From Allodiplogaster sudhausi (taxonomy: Eukaryota > Nematoda > Chromadorea > Rhabditida > Diplogasteridae): a stretch of DNA of 64,000 nucleotides. This document shows positions 22,851-34,100 of the stretch, in pieces. Position numbers and translations under genes: made by a program. The DNA lies in the NCBI GenBank assembly GCA_945643635.1, contig CALZFC010000041.1:247501-311500 (forward strand), read 5' to 3'. Below the pieces are notes generated by a model. That model saw only the letters and a program-made list of their open reading frames with translations, did no database searches and was not told the origin of the DNA. The first letter of the stretch is position 1. Each line of letters starts with the position of its first letter.

Positions 22851-23198
22851 ATCAACAGCGCGAAGAAGCAGCTTGTGAATGGACATAATTCATCTACAAT
22901 GTTGATGTCACGGACACGAAGCTCTGCGACAAGTGGGCACATTTCCTCATCATTTCACTTATAGGAGGAATATCTACTATTTAATATCTCGTTTCGATAT
23001 GAGTTTCTTCTAAGTGAAGGAAACCTTCTTTTGTTGACGGGTGGGCGGAGCCTAAATGTTCGTTCGTTCAGATCGAAGAACGTTGACTGCTCCGTCTCGC
23101 CGAATGACGTTGACGAGTACAAAATGACGCGTCACGAGCCCTTCAAAGGCGGCCCAATCACCTACACCTTCGAGAAGCTCCTAGAGCATCAGCACTGA
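22851..23198 (+). pseudogene. Cystatin copy 1, deletion and frameshift pseudogene
   Basis: Only the last two exons remain (22851-22932 and 23072-23198). The upstream block runs straight into intron-2 sequence, so exons 1 and 2 were lost in one deletion relative to copy 2. The remaining third exon is 82 nt against 83 nt in copy 2; one T is missing near 22889, after the codons for the cystatin QLVNG motif, which breaks the frame. The last exon (NVDCSVSPNDVDEYKMTRH and onward) is otherwise intact. A polyadenylation signal AATAAA follows at about 23233. It sits in the same relation to ZFc as copy 2 does to ZFd. Confidence 0.8.
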
Positions 23199-23639
23199 AC
23201 TTCCTCCACTCCCGCCAGCCACCTTTCAATGATCAATAAAAGTCTAAATGGTTATTGACTGGCTTGACCTTGAAGCATGATGAAGGAAATGAAATAGCAA
23301 CGAAAACAAAGAATCGACTCGGAAGAAGAAATGGAAGAAGAACGATGATGGAAATATGCATGAGAAAGAAATGATAACCCAGTGGAAAGGCCGAAATATG
23401 AGAGAAAGATTTCTGGAAACAGCCGAATTATAAACCAAAAGAGATTCGAATCAAGTACTCTTTGGATGGTCTACATAAAACAGATAGGTATTGAAATTCA
23501 TTGAAAATATCGATCCATTCATGGAAGCTTATTGTTATCTCTCTCTCCCTCTTGCCATTTCGATGCAGGCAGTGCAATTGTAAAATTGTTCTCTTCTGAC
23601 GGAAGCACCGTTGAGAAGGCGGACGGGTGGAGTCAATGG

Positions 23640-23735
23640 AGAGGGAGAAAGAGACAGAGAAAGAGAAAGAGAGAGAGAGAGAGAAAGAGAGAAAGAGAGG
23701 GAGAAAGAGAGAGAGAGAGATGTAGAGAGAAGCGA
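23640..23735. repeat. GA microsatellite upstream of ZFc
   Basis: Purine-rich GA/AAAGAG run. Its mirror on the other arm lies at 38630-38805 as CT. The arms differ in repeat length. Confidence 0.85.
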
Positions 23736-24083
23736 GAGAGGGTGAGAATTGTGTTGCCGCCGAACAATTAGACCTGCAAATAATTAAATGGTGAGGCAGT
23801 CAGTCGAATCTTCTGTGCTTCATATAGCTATTTAATGATGTGATGACTTGCACCTACTTTTCACAAGTTGCATCCTTTAATAAGTAGAGTCGACATCTAA
23901 CAGTCTTCGTCAAGAAAAGTCTCATTCGCTTCGCAGTCACCTTGCTGGCTTTCGTTGTGTACATTTGATATTATCTCCTCCAATATATAATTAATTTTCG
24001 ATATTAATTAATTATTTTTCTGCATTTTTATAAATATTTGTATGGTATAACTTCTCTTGAGAGTTGTCTCGACAGCGCCAGAG

Positions 24084-27000
24084 ATGGAGCACTGTTACGC
24101 TGTCGTTCTTCTGTCGGAGGATTCGGACACTCGCTCCTTGTTCTTTCTGCTGGTTAATTTTAAAAAAAAAATGTTTTATATTTTTACGAGACATTGTTTA
24201 TTCCGTTTTCCGGGATCATATTTACTTAAAGCACACGCAATAGAATTTATATGCTGCATAAGGTGGTCGTATTTCGCGAACCCATTATGGGGAAAAACCA
24301 AAAACAAAACCAATGTGGATAACCCATTACGTCAACTCTTTTCTTCCCAGAACCGCATGGGATTCCCATAATTCAGAAGCGAAAAGGAATCGCGAAGAGC
24401 GTGTCTGTGATCGACGCCGTCAAGGGCGCCGCGATGTTCGGCCTTCCCACGCAGAATCAGAATCAGAATCTCGCCGCGTCACCACTGCTGCCTGCCATCG
24501 GCCAAACTCCTCTCTCTTCCAATACTATGGTTCTCATTCTCAATCTTGAATCATTTACTCATCGCTCTCATAAGGAATATGGTCAGCAACCTCGAAAAAA
24601 ATATTAACTTTTACTCAATCGAAGAAGACCCTTAAAATTTTATGGTTCGGAATAATAAAAAAATGAATCAAACGCTTGAATCAACTGCCCGACAACTATA
24701 CATTGTCAACATTCTTGCTTGATTTATATGCATGTACTTTGTTCTCTGATGGTGAAAATTTGTGTTCGAACTATCGAATTTTAAAACGTTATGAAAATTA
24801 AAACAACTTATTTTTTATTTTTTCGAGCATAGCGCTTCTGACAATTCCCGGTCAGTTAACTTTATACTTTTTTGCAACTCTTTACCTTTCATGTCAAACT
24901 TGTATAATTTCGTCACAGCTCTCACTTAACGTTGCTGAATAGCTTTTGCAGGCGGCACCGAAGAAGCCGATTTATGCGCTCGTCCTTTTGGAGGACGACG
25001 CCGACATTGACGAATGCTGCACGTTTCTGGTCAGGCAAAAGAAAATCTTATTCTTAATTTGTAATAGAAGTCAAGCGCTCGACGATGGCTAGAGCTCATG
25101 TCCTCGGAACATGGGAATAAATGCTACGGACGGAGAAAAGAAATTAGCTGGGGCAAATTTGTGGTGAGGCTCAAAATCAGAGTGGTTTTGTGAAATAGAC
25201 GATGGAACCTTTTTTTAACCCTACATTGAAAATGTACATTTTCGGCAACAGTGCCGAAATAGTACCTATTGATGACCTCGAAGGGGACTAGAAAGGAGGT
25301 ATGCGGGGGGGGGGGGGGGGTTAATGACCATTGTAGATCTTGCCTAGGCATATTTTAACACTGATCATTGAACATTGATCACTGATCGGATAACGTTTTT
25401 TTTAACCTACGTCTATTTAAATACTGATCACTGTGATCTATGATCAGTGATCATTGACCGTGTGACTTTTTTCTTTTTAGATTCAAGAAGGCGTCGCGAA
25501 GCACGTTTCTCTGATTGACGACGCGCAGGCGGCGAGCTTGCTCGGCATGCCTCCGACGACTCCGAGTCATACTCTTCCTTCTGCTGCTGCATCCCCTCAG
25601 TCCGGTCGGACGGCCTCAGCCAATCAGGCATGGTTTTTTTCCCATGAAAAGCAAAAAAAAGCTACTTTGTTAATATTTAAAACAAGTTTTTTTTCATGGA
25701 TTTGAAAAAATTGATTTGTCAAAGTTTTATGATTTGCCAAAAATTTTGACACGATTAGAACTAGTATAACTAGTAACTAATATTCTTTCAGCTGGAAGCC
25801 GAAATAAACGCTGGTACTCCAGAGAATGGGAAAGAGAATACTTTGATAAGAGTCTCAATCATGCCAGCAAAGAGATGTTTGTTCATTTCTTTTTTTTCAT
25901 TTTTCCCATTACAAAGAATAAGGTGTGGAAATTAATTTAGATCAAATATTGATTAATTCCCACTTTAGCTTCGACTCTTCAACTGGATGCGAGCAGCTCT
26001 ACAGCAAGGGATTCTTCTTTTGCTCCCGATATTATTAGCGTAAATTTTTAAGCAGTTAATATCAAGATATTCTATCTAGCAATATTGTGTATGAAAACTA
26101 AAGTTTTATACTCCCAATTATTTGGAAGAAGCTTCAAACTCGGGAGTATGTTTGTTTTCAGTTGGACATCAAGCATTCTGTACAGGAGCTGGAGAACAGA
26201 GCAGCTGTTCAGGTCCGTGTGAATGAATTTCTTGTATTTGTTTAGTTTTCGTGGGGAGAGGCTGAGTTTCTCGGAGCCAAAAATCCTTTTTAATGAACAC
26301 CTTATTGTTAGAAATTTGACATACTACAAACAGTATATTTTTCTATTATTTATTCTTCATCAATCTGCAAAGCAGCACTGCTGTTGTGTTCATTTACTAC
26401 TATTTAAGGATTCGCAGCTGCTCTTCACTTCCATTGCACGGCCTCCTCTTCAATCGACAGAGGACGTCAAGCCGAACGTCGATAAGGTCTGCTGTACCTT
26501 CATTTCTAATTTTTCTTATTATTATTAAATAAATTGATTAATGATGATCGTCTTCTTTTTTTTGTTGTCTGCTTGAAGAGTGCTTATAGTTATAGTTTTT
26601 TTTGAAAATTAAAAATTTTTCAGTCTATTTAAATAAAAAATTACAGTTTAACAAGATTTAAAAAAAAACCTATTTTATCGGTATTCTTGCAGACAGCCAA
26701 CGTCTCTAGAAAGAGGAAGAACGATGGAGGGAATGACACGCCATACGTTGATGAGGTTTTATTTACGCATTTATGATTTTTTAAATGCATTTTCTTCTCT
26801 CCCTCTTTTTTAAGCAATCTTGCTAGTCCATTAATTTGGCAGTAGAGTGAAATATAAAATATGTAAGTACTGCATATCATTAGCATCATGTAAGTTTGTG
26901 GTAGTTAGTTTTTTTGTCATTTTTCAGCAGGTCTCGTCTATTCCGGATGAAGCCTCTCGAGTTGTTGGAGAAGATCGCGACGAGGAAGCCTTCGAATGCG

Positions 27001-29042
27001 CCGTAAGATCTCCTCCAATTTACATTTCTCTAGCTGTTGTCATTGCATAAAGTAAATTGCTTTTTTAAATATTTTTTCCTAATATTTTTTGTCTTTTTGT
27101 ATATTTAACGCAGAAGAAATGGCCTGATGAGATTTGTGATTATTATTTTTTTATTATCATACAACGATAAGAAAGATAGATAATTTATTTTGCTGCTTTG
27201 TTCAGCTGTGCAACTACGTTTGTACGTTGAAACGTGGCCGGTGTCTCGATGCTCTTCTGCAGCATGCGAAGCAGCGCCATGGAGTCAAACAACTTCGGTG
27301 TGCTGCCGCCACCTGTGCGTACGCGAGCAACTACGCGTGCAATGTTCGCAAGCACCAATCAACGAAGCATCATTGCATCCAGGACAAGCCGATCGATATA
27401 TGGTAGTCGATATCTGCCCCTAATAATAATTTATTAGTGTCCAAAAAAAGATTATTTTATGCGACCGCACTTGCATTATTATAACGAATGAAGCATTTTA
27501 AGACCGAGATGGAAAAATGTATAAATAAAATATAGTCAATGCATGACAAGCCGATATCCTTGATCTAAATATCGTTGATCAAATTAGCAACGACAAAAAA
27601 CAAAGATTTTCAGTGACAATAACATGCAGAAGGAGTGGCAGGAGACGACGAAGAGATGCTTCCCGATGCTGGCTGATCGAATCGAGAAGGATTTCCGCTT
27701 CAAGAAGAACAAGGTCAACGCGAGCTCCGAGCCTGTTCAAAGAGAAGCAGCAGCAGCAGCGGTGAGTTCTTGCTAAATATTCCTTATTTTGAAATAAATT
27801 CTGGAATATTATGTCTACTAATTGTAAGAAGATTCCTCTCTAGCACCATCGCGTTTCTCTATCTTTTTTTTTCTCAAAAGAGCCAAATAAATCCCTACCC
27901 AGTGAGCTGGGCTGTTCTCTCTGTGCACTTTCCAACATTATTCTCAAGGTTTTGGTGACTCTTCTTGTTAGTTAGCTATGCTTGTAAAATCTCAACAGGA
28001 GTTTAGTAACTTGAAAATGTGAGCTAGAAAAAGATGAGTATTTTACGCTTATTTAATGAAATATTCTTTTTTTTAAAGATTTATAATGATGATTCATCAG
28101 GAGGCGAACGTGTCGGATGACGAAGGAGATACTGTTCATGGAGATAACAATGAGATTGCAAGAGACGAGGTCAAAACGAGTGCCCAGTGCGCGGTTAGAC
28201 AGTCTCTTAAAATATGCAGTCTAATCAATCTTTTTGTCAATCTTTTCTTTTCTCTTTTTCTTCCTTTATTTTCTTTTCTTTTTTCCCTTTTTTCTATTTC
28301 TGATATCTTTGTATTAAGCTGTGTCAGACGCGAATCCGTCTGGGAGGCGTTCCAAAATGGGCGATGATTTCGCACGCCAAGAACCATCACCCTCAGAAGC
28401 AGTTCCGCTGCGTCGCCTGCAGCCACGAGAGCAACGGATCGACCTCTGTATTCAAGCACCAAGTCAAAATGCACGGAGCCAACAGGAAGCCGATTGATCT
28501 CACGTATGTAGGCTGGTCAACTTTTGGCTTTATGAAAATGGATCATGCACAGAGTGAACAAGAAGCCGATTGAGATGACGTAGGAAGGTCTTCTTAAAGG
28601 AGCAGCAGTTCACTGAATATTTAGCATATGGTTTTGTGAAAATGGCCGTATGAATATTGTCACAGAAATAAGGCGATGGAGAGCGCATGGCTGGAGTGGG
28701 CGCAGCGTTGCTTTCCCGTGCAATTCCGTCAATTCGCGAACTTCCACTTTCCAGAGAAGCCCATCGATCCACGAGCTCTTGCCATCTGGCGAGAGAAGGA
28801 GGTGGGTGACCTCATGTTTGATGACCACGAAAAGTTACCGCCCATTTTCGCCGGGACCCTGACAAACATACATATATGTAGTATTGCTTTTTTTCTCTCC
28901 TAGTTTGGCCTTCAAGACCTTGTAAGATTTCTTATTTTAAGCGCACTAATTTTACCTAGAACGATCAGTATTCAGATTCTGAATGCTTTCTCGATGATTT
29001 TAGAGAATGACGACTCAAGCTCCGACGAATGACGCTGCCTGA
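24084..29042 (+). CDS. ZFc: zinc-finger paralog, 16 exons, 554 aa, two finger modules
   Basis: Exons: 24084-24152, 24377-24529, 24952-25029, 25481-25627, 25792-25876, 25969-26039, 26162-26212, 26409-26486, 26693-26755, 26931-27002, 27206-27402, 27614-27761, 28101-28193, 28319-28503, 28666-28801, 29004-29042. Residues 1-149 hold two copies of an unrecognised domain, each split by an intron at the same place. Residues ~245-265 carry the SRKRKN basic patch. Module 1 (~290-404): C-X2-C...H-X4-H and C-X4-C-X12-H-X4-H fingers, then MQKEWQETTKRCFP. Module 2 (~436-542): C-X2-C...H-X3-H and C-X2-C-X12-H-X4-H, then ESAWLEWAQRCFP. Intron 4 starts with GC instead of GT. An alternative last exon at 28960-29010 is possible but is less conserved among the copies. 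It is tail-to-tail with ZFd. Nuclear DNA binding is inferred. Confidence 0.85.
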
Positions 29043-29410
29043 GTTTCTGAAGAAGCGGAAGGCCAATTTAAGCGATGGAATTATCCTCCCTCCCCTCCCT
29101 CTCTAAGCTTCTCGTGATTCAACTTAGCAGTGTTATTATGCCCTTTTTAAATAGCTCAAATGAACCTCTCCACTACAGGCTCTCAAGATTTCTCAAATAA
29201 GATTGGACATCATCTGCTTTATTCTCTTCCTTGTTTATTTATGTTTCAATGATATCCGACTGGCTGATGCGTCTTATTGTGTTTGTTCAAGTCTCTAATA
29301 CATACTTATGTATGGCCTATTCTGTTTGCTCTTGTTTTTATTGCACTTTGACAATTTGGTTTTTGTCCGCCGAATCACAATGATCGAAGCAAGTTGAAGT
29401 ATTGATAGGT

Positions 29411-30268
29411 CTATCCTCGTTTTTTCCCATGCTTCCGGGGGTTTAAGGAGGGATCTTTTCTTCACGTCTTTTTCAATATAATCATCTATTTGGCTTTATA
29501 ATAATTATCTCATAAACCCAGGCCTAATGAAAGCTTCGAAATTCATTAGTACTAAATAGCCATCGAAGGAAGAATAAATAAGGTCGTTTAGAGCGGTCAT
29601 ATTATTAACGGCGTCACTACTTGTTTGTGCTATATAGTTAGTTCCCTATAGTTAACCTATAGAGTGGAATAATGCGTTTAATGGACAGTGAGAAAAATAA
29701 CGAGGGAGAGGTAAAAGGTGACTTACATACTTACCATATGTGGGGTTTCCAGGCTCCATAATCACTCTCATTATAATGAGTAGGGTGACTTTTGGGCGAA
29801 ATCTCGCTGTAAAGGGAGTAAAGTTATTCAGGAATGTGGTGTTCAGTACTCCGTATTACATACATACATATTACAGCGCGTCCATATGTTGGTATTCCCG
29901 ATATTCCAGACTTCTAAATTGCACTACATACTATGTAAGATACAGGTAATACTAACTTGAAATGCAGTTTAGTGACCGCTCAACTCATCGAGTAGGATGA
30001 CGGTTTATGCCGAAAGTAACACGAAGAAGTATCTGTGATGTCAATGGACAGTTACAGTACAGTAAAATATATTTTCATATATGACAGCTCTAAACGACCT
30101 TATTTAGGCTTCCTTCGATGGCTATTTAGTACTAATGAATTTCGAAGCTTTCATTAGGCCTGGGTTTATGAGACGATTATTATGAAGCTAAATACATAGA
30201 TGATTATATTGAAAATGACGTGAAGAAAAGATCCCTTCTTAAAACCCCGGAAGAAAAAACGAGGGTAG
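29411..30268. mobile_element. ~0.85-kb inverted-repeat element at the palindrome centre
   Basis: Long inverted ends (about 29430-29600 and 30090-30265; for example TTCTTCACGTC near 29460 and its complement near 30215, and CATTAGTACTAAATAGCCAT near 29543 and its complement near 30125). They enclose the second copy of the ~350-bp dispersed repeat. No ORF. It sits exactly between the arms that end with the shared ZF 3' flank. Confidence 0.75.
29715..30065 (-). repeat. ~350-bp dispersed repeat, copy 2
   Basis: Reverse-orientation copy of 20335-20690, with the same ends and high similarity. Here it forms the loop of the surrounding inverted-repeat element. Confidence 0.75.
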
Positions 30269-30735
30269 ACCTTAAAGGAAGTATCCGATGAAAGACAACC
30301 GTATCTAATATAATTACGTTTCAAACTGTGCAAAACTCTCAATTGGATGAGCCTTTTTTAGCGGCCGCTACAAAATTTCAAATTTGAAACGTATGTGTAT
30401 CTAACCTCTCTCTACTTCTTTCATTGTCTCGCTTTTCTCTAACGTCTGTATCTCTCATCCCTTGGTGAAAATGGGGTGCTAAGTGGGAAAGACGGGCAGA
30501 GACTGCCTCTTCTTCCCACCCTTTGGCACCCCTTGCTTGGTGTTGAGCATACACCGGGTGCATCGACAGAGACGTTTTCTACCGTATTCCAAAAGACAAA
30601 TGCAAATTTCTGGCTAAATACTGACTTTCGTAAAGTGGGACCACCTCTATTCGATCTTTTAGGCCAGACTTGATCATATGGGAATATAAAAGAAGAAGTT
30701 ATTTTTTCGTCGGATACTTCCTTTAAGGTTAGCTT
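30269..30735. mobile_element. ~465-bp MITE
   Basis: Starts ACCTTAAAGGAAGTATCCGA (30271) and ends with the exact complement (TCGGATACTTCCTTTAAGGT, ending near 30730). Short terminal inverted repeats without a transposase frame indicate a non-autonomous DNA element. Confidence 0.8.
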
Positions 30736-31127
30736 CGGCCAAATTAACAAGGAGTGTGAAGACTGCCAACATTATCAATACTTCAACTTGCTTCGATCAT
30801 TGTAGTTCGGGGGACAAGTATTAAATTTTATACGTGCGACATAAGAGAGTAAATCGAATCGGCCATACTTATTAGAGAATTGAACAAACACAATAAGACG
30901 CATCAGCCAGTCGGACATCATTGAAACGTAAATAAGCAAGGAAGAGAATAAACCAGATGATGTCCAATCTTATTTGAGAAATTTTGAGAGCCTGTAGTGG
31001 AGAGGTTCATTTGAGCTATTTAAAAAGGGCATAATAACACTGCTAAGTTGAATCACGAGAAGCTTAGAGAGGGAGGGGAGGGAGGATAATTCCATCGCTT
31101 GAAATGGACTTCCACTCCTTCTGAAAC

Positions 31128-34100
31128 TCAGGCAGCGTCATTCGTCGGAGCTTGAGTCGTCATTCTCTAAAATCAGCGAGAATGCATTTTATAGAAGCTG
31201 AATGCTGATCGTTCTAGGTAAAATAAGTATTCTTCAAATAAGAGATCTTACATATTCTTGAAGACCAAACCAGGAGAGAAAAAAAGCAATCCTACATATA
31301 TGTATGTTTGTCAGGGTCCCGGCGAAAATGGGCGGTAACTTTTCGTGATCATTAAGAGAGCCTCTCTGTATGCCTCCAGCAGATGTTGGATTTCGAGTGT
31401 GAAAACATAGTCGGGCATGGCACTGGGCCCCAGTAACAAGATTAAATGGCAAAAAAAAATTTTCAAAAAATATTCTTGCATGAACAGGTAAAAGTATGGA
31501 TAATTTCTGAATTGATGTATCTCGCTTCAAACTCAATATTTTTCAATTATCTTTTTTTTATTAGCATCCCCATTAAATTCTAAACAAAAGCTCTAGATGT
31601 ATTTAAGTCAAATATTTTATTTTTACATCGAAAAATAATTTGAAATATTTAATTTTGACGGTTAAATACGTTATACTCATTTTTATTTGAGTTTTTTATC
31701 TCAAAATGTAGAGCATTAAAAACTGTATAACATATATTCTTTTCGTTTCATGTGTCCTTCCCTAGGTGGGTTAAAAATAGGCTCAAATAGGAGTACCTCA
31801 GAGACGCCGGATTCAAGGAATGCGTGAAAAACAAGTTAAAATCTTGTTGTAACATAAAATGAACCATTTCATTATATTCAGCACGTGCTTCTTTTCAAAA
31901 AAGCTCCATATCAAAATTTCATAAAATTATCATCTTCCATGAAAAAAAAACGCATTTTTCGATTTTTCAGCAATTGTCAGAAAATGACCTAAAACTATTC
32001 GAATAGCTGTATTTTCAATGTTTTCAGTGAGAACTGAATGCGGATAGTACTATTCAGTACGCGACAAAATTATCTACAACATACATCCATTACATCTGGA
32101 TAGGGCCTCCCTAAAAATGACAGCATCGATTTTTCTACGGCGGTCGCGTCAAAACTGACAGATCCGCATTTTCCAACTTTTCGTGCAATCTTAATGTTTC
32201 TTAGTCATCCAATACATCTTTCTGCTCCACGAAGCACACAAAGGTCAGAACCGATGTTTGTTTTGCAGATTTCCCGAGGTAAAAGCCCGCAAAAGGGTTT
32301 GCACGCGCGCGGCTTCGAACCTGCGCCCCATGACATTCGACGTGCACAACCAATTGGCCAAAATGACATTATAAAATTCATTTCTGGAAAATGCCAAAAT
32401 CAATCTTAAAGGTTGACCTATCAACCGATAGCTATTTTTGCGCTCTATCGAAATAAATATATCCGCCAAACAGTGTAAATTGGCAGCAAGGCCAAATAAG
32501 TGGCCAAATGTTCGAACCCTAAAAAGTAGATCAAACAATCTATACATCATAACGTGATGTATGGGAAAGTTGCTCGTTTTCGCGAAAGCTATCGAATGGC
32601 ATATGACATGTGGTCATAAGTTCAATCCGCGAGCAATAACAGCCGCGGAAATGTCCCCCCAAAAAATTGACTTTTCAATGGACTCCAGGGCGCTTTTTCG
32701 GTACTCCTATTGATGGAGAGGACGTTCTTTATCAGTCACTACTTGCTATTCGGCTGGAGTACCGAAAAAGTGCCCTGGAGTCCATTGAAAAGTCAATAAT
32801 TTTTCGATGTAAAAATAAAATATTTGACTTAAATACATCTAGAGACTTTTTGTTTAGAATTCAATGGGGATGCTAATAAAAAAAAAGAGAATTGAAAAAT
32901 AACCATTTAAAAGAATGTTATGGAGACTTAAACTTTTTCCTTACTTTTGCATGCCTAGACAAGGAAAATTTTTTTATAACAATATTGATCTACTAATTTT
33001 CCTAACATTGCGTATGGGTACCCCTAATTAAATTTTGGATAACTGAATCGGAAAATTTGATCATTACGGAGAGGCTCTCTTAAACATAAGCTCGCTCACC
33101 TCCTTCTCTCGCCAGATTGGCGGAGATCGCAGATCGATGGGCTTCTCGGGAAAGTGGGAGCTCATGTAGCGGCGGAAATGCACAGGGAAGCAACGCTTCG
33201 TACACTCCAGCCACGCCTTCTCTAGCTTCTTATTTCTGTGATGACATTTATTTTGTATTTCTTTTATTACACTTTGGACACTCTGTTTCTTTCTTCTTTT
33301 TTTAAACATATTTTCTTTACAAACCAAAAAAAATATGAATAGATTGATAAAAGAAATATGCCGTGCTTAAATAGAGGAGATTGTTTCCATGGAGCTTAAA
33401 ATCTATCGTGCTTTATACGGTCTGCGTCTCTCAGCTTTCATATGTTCTCTTCTTGAGGATTCGGTAGTTTTTAAGCTACGTACGTCAGATCAATCGGCTT
33501 CTGGTTCACTCCGTGCATCTTGACTTGGTGGTTGAAGAGAGCGGTCAATCCGTTGCGTTCGTGGCTGCAGACGATGCAGCGGAATTGCTTCTGAGGGTGA
33601 TGGTTCTTGGCGTGCGAGAGCAGCGCCCATTTTGGCGCGCTTCCCAGACGGATTCGCGACTGACACAACTTAATACAAAGACATGAGACGGAGAGAAAAA
33701 AAGAGGAAAGAAGAAAATAAAACAAAAGAAAATAAAAAGAAGAAAAGAAGGGGAAAAAGAAAAGATAAAAAAAGATTGATTAGACTGCAAATTTTAAGAC
33801 TGTTGTCTAACAGCGCACTGGACACTCGTTTCGTATTCATCTCTTGCAATCTCATCGTTATCTCCTTGAGCAGCAACTTCACCGTCATCCAGCACGTTCG
33901 CCTGATGAAACATCATTATTTCTGCGAGAGAATAAATCTTTTAAAAAAAACGAATATTTCATTACATTCGCTTAAAATAGTCATCTTTTTCTAGCTCACC
34001 TTTTCAAGTTACTAACCTCCTGTTGAGATTTTGCAAGCGTATTGCAAACTAAAAGTCATTCAAACACTTAAGAATACTGGGCTCTAAACCAGAATACTGT

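Noticed and set aside
28960..29010. Alternative last exon of the ZF genes beginning at CCTAG|AAC
   Set aside because: The four copies differ there by indels not divisible by three and by early stops, whereas the next acceptor (TTTTAG) gives an open 12-residue tail of equal length in all four.
32194..32550. Opposing frames inside the TTAA element as a transposase candidate
   Set aside because: No catalytic DD(D/E) pattern or conserved transposase motif is visible; likely non-coding interior.
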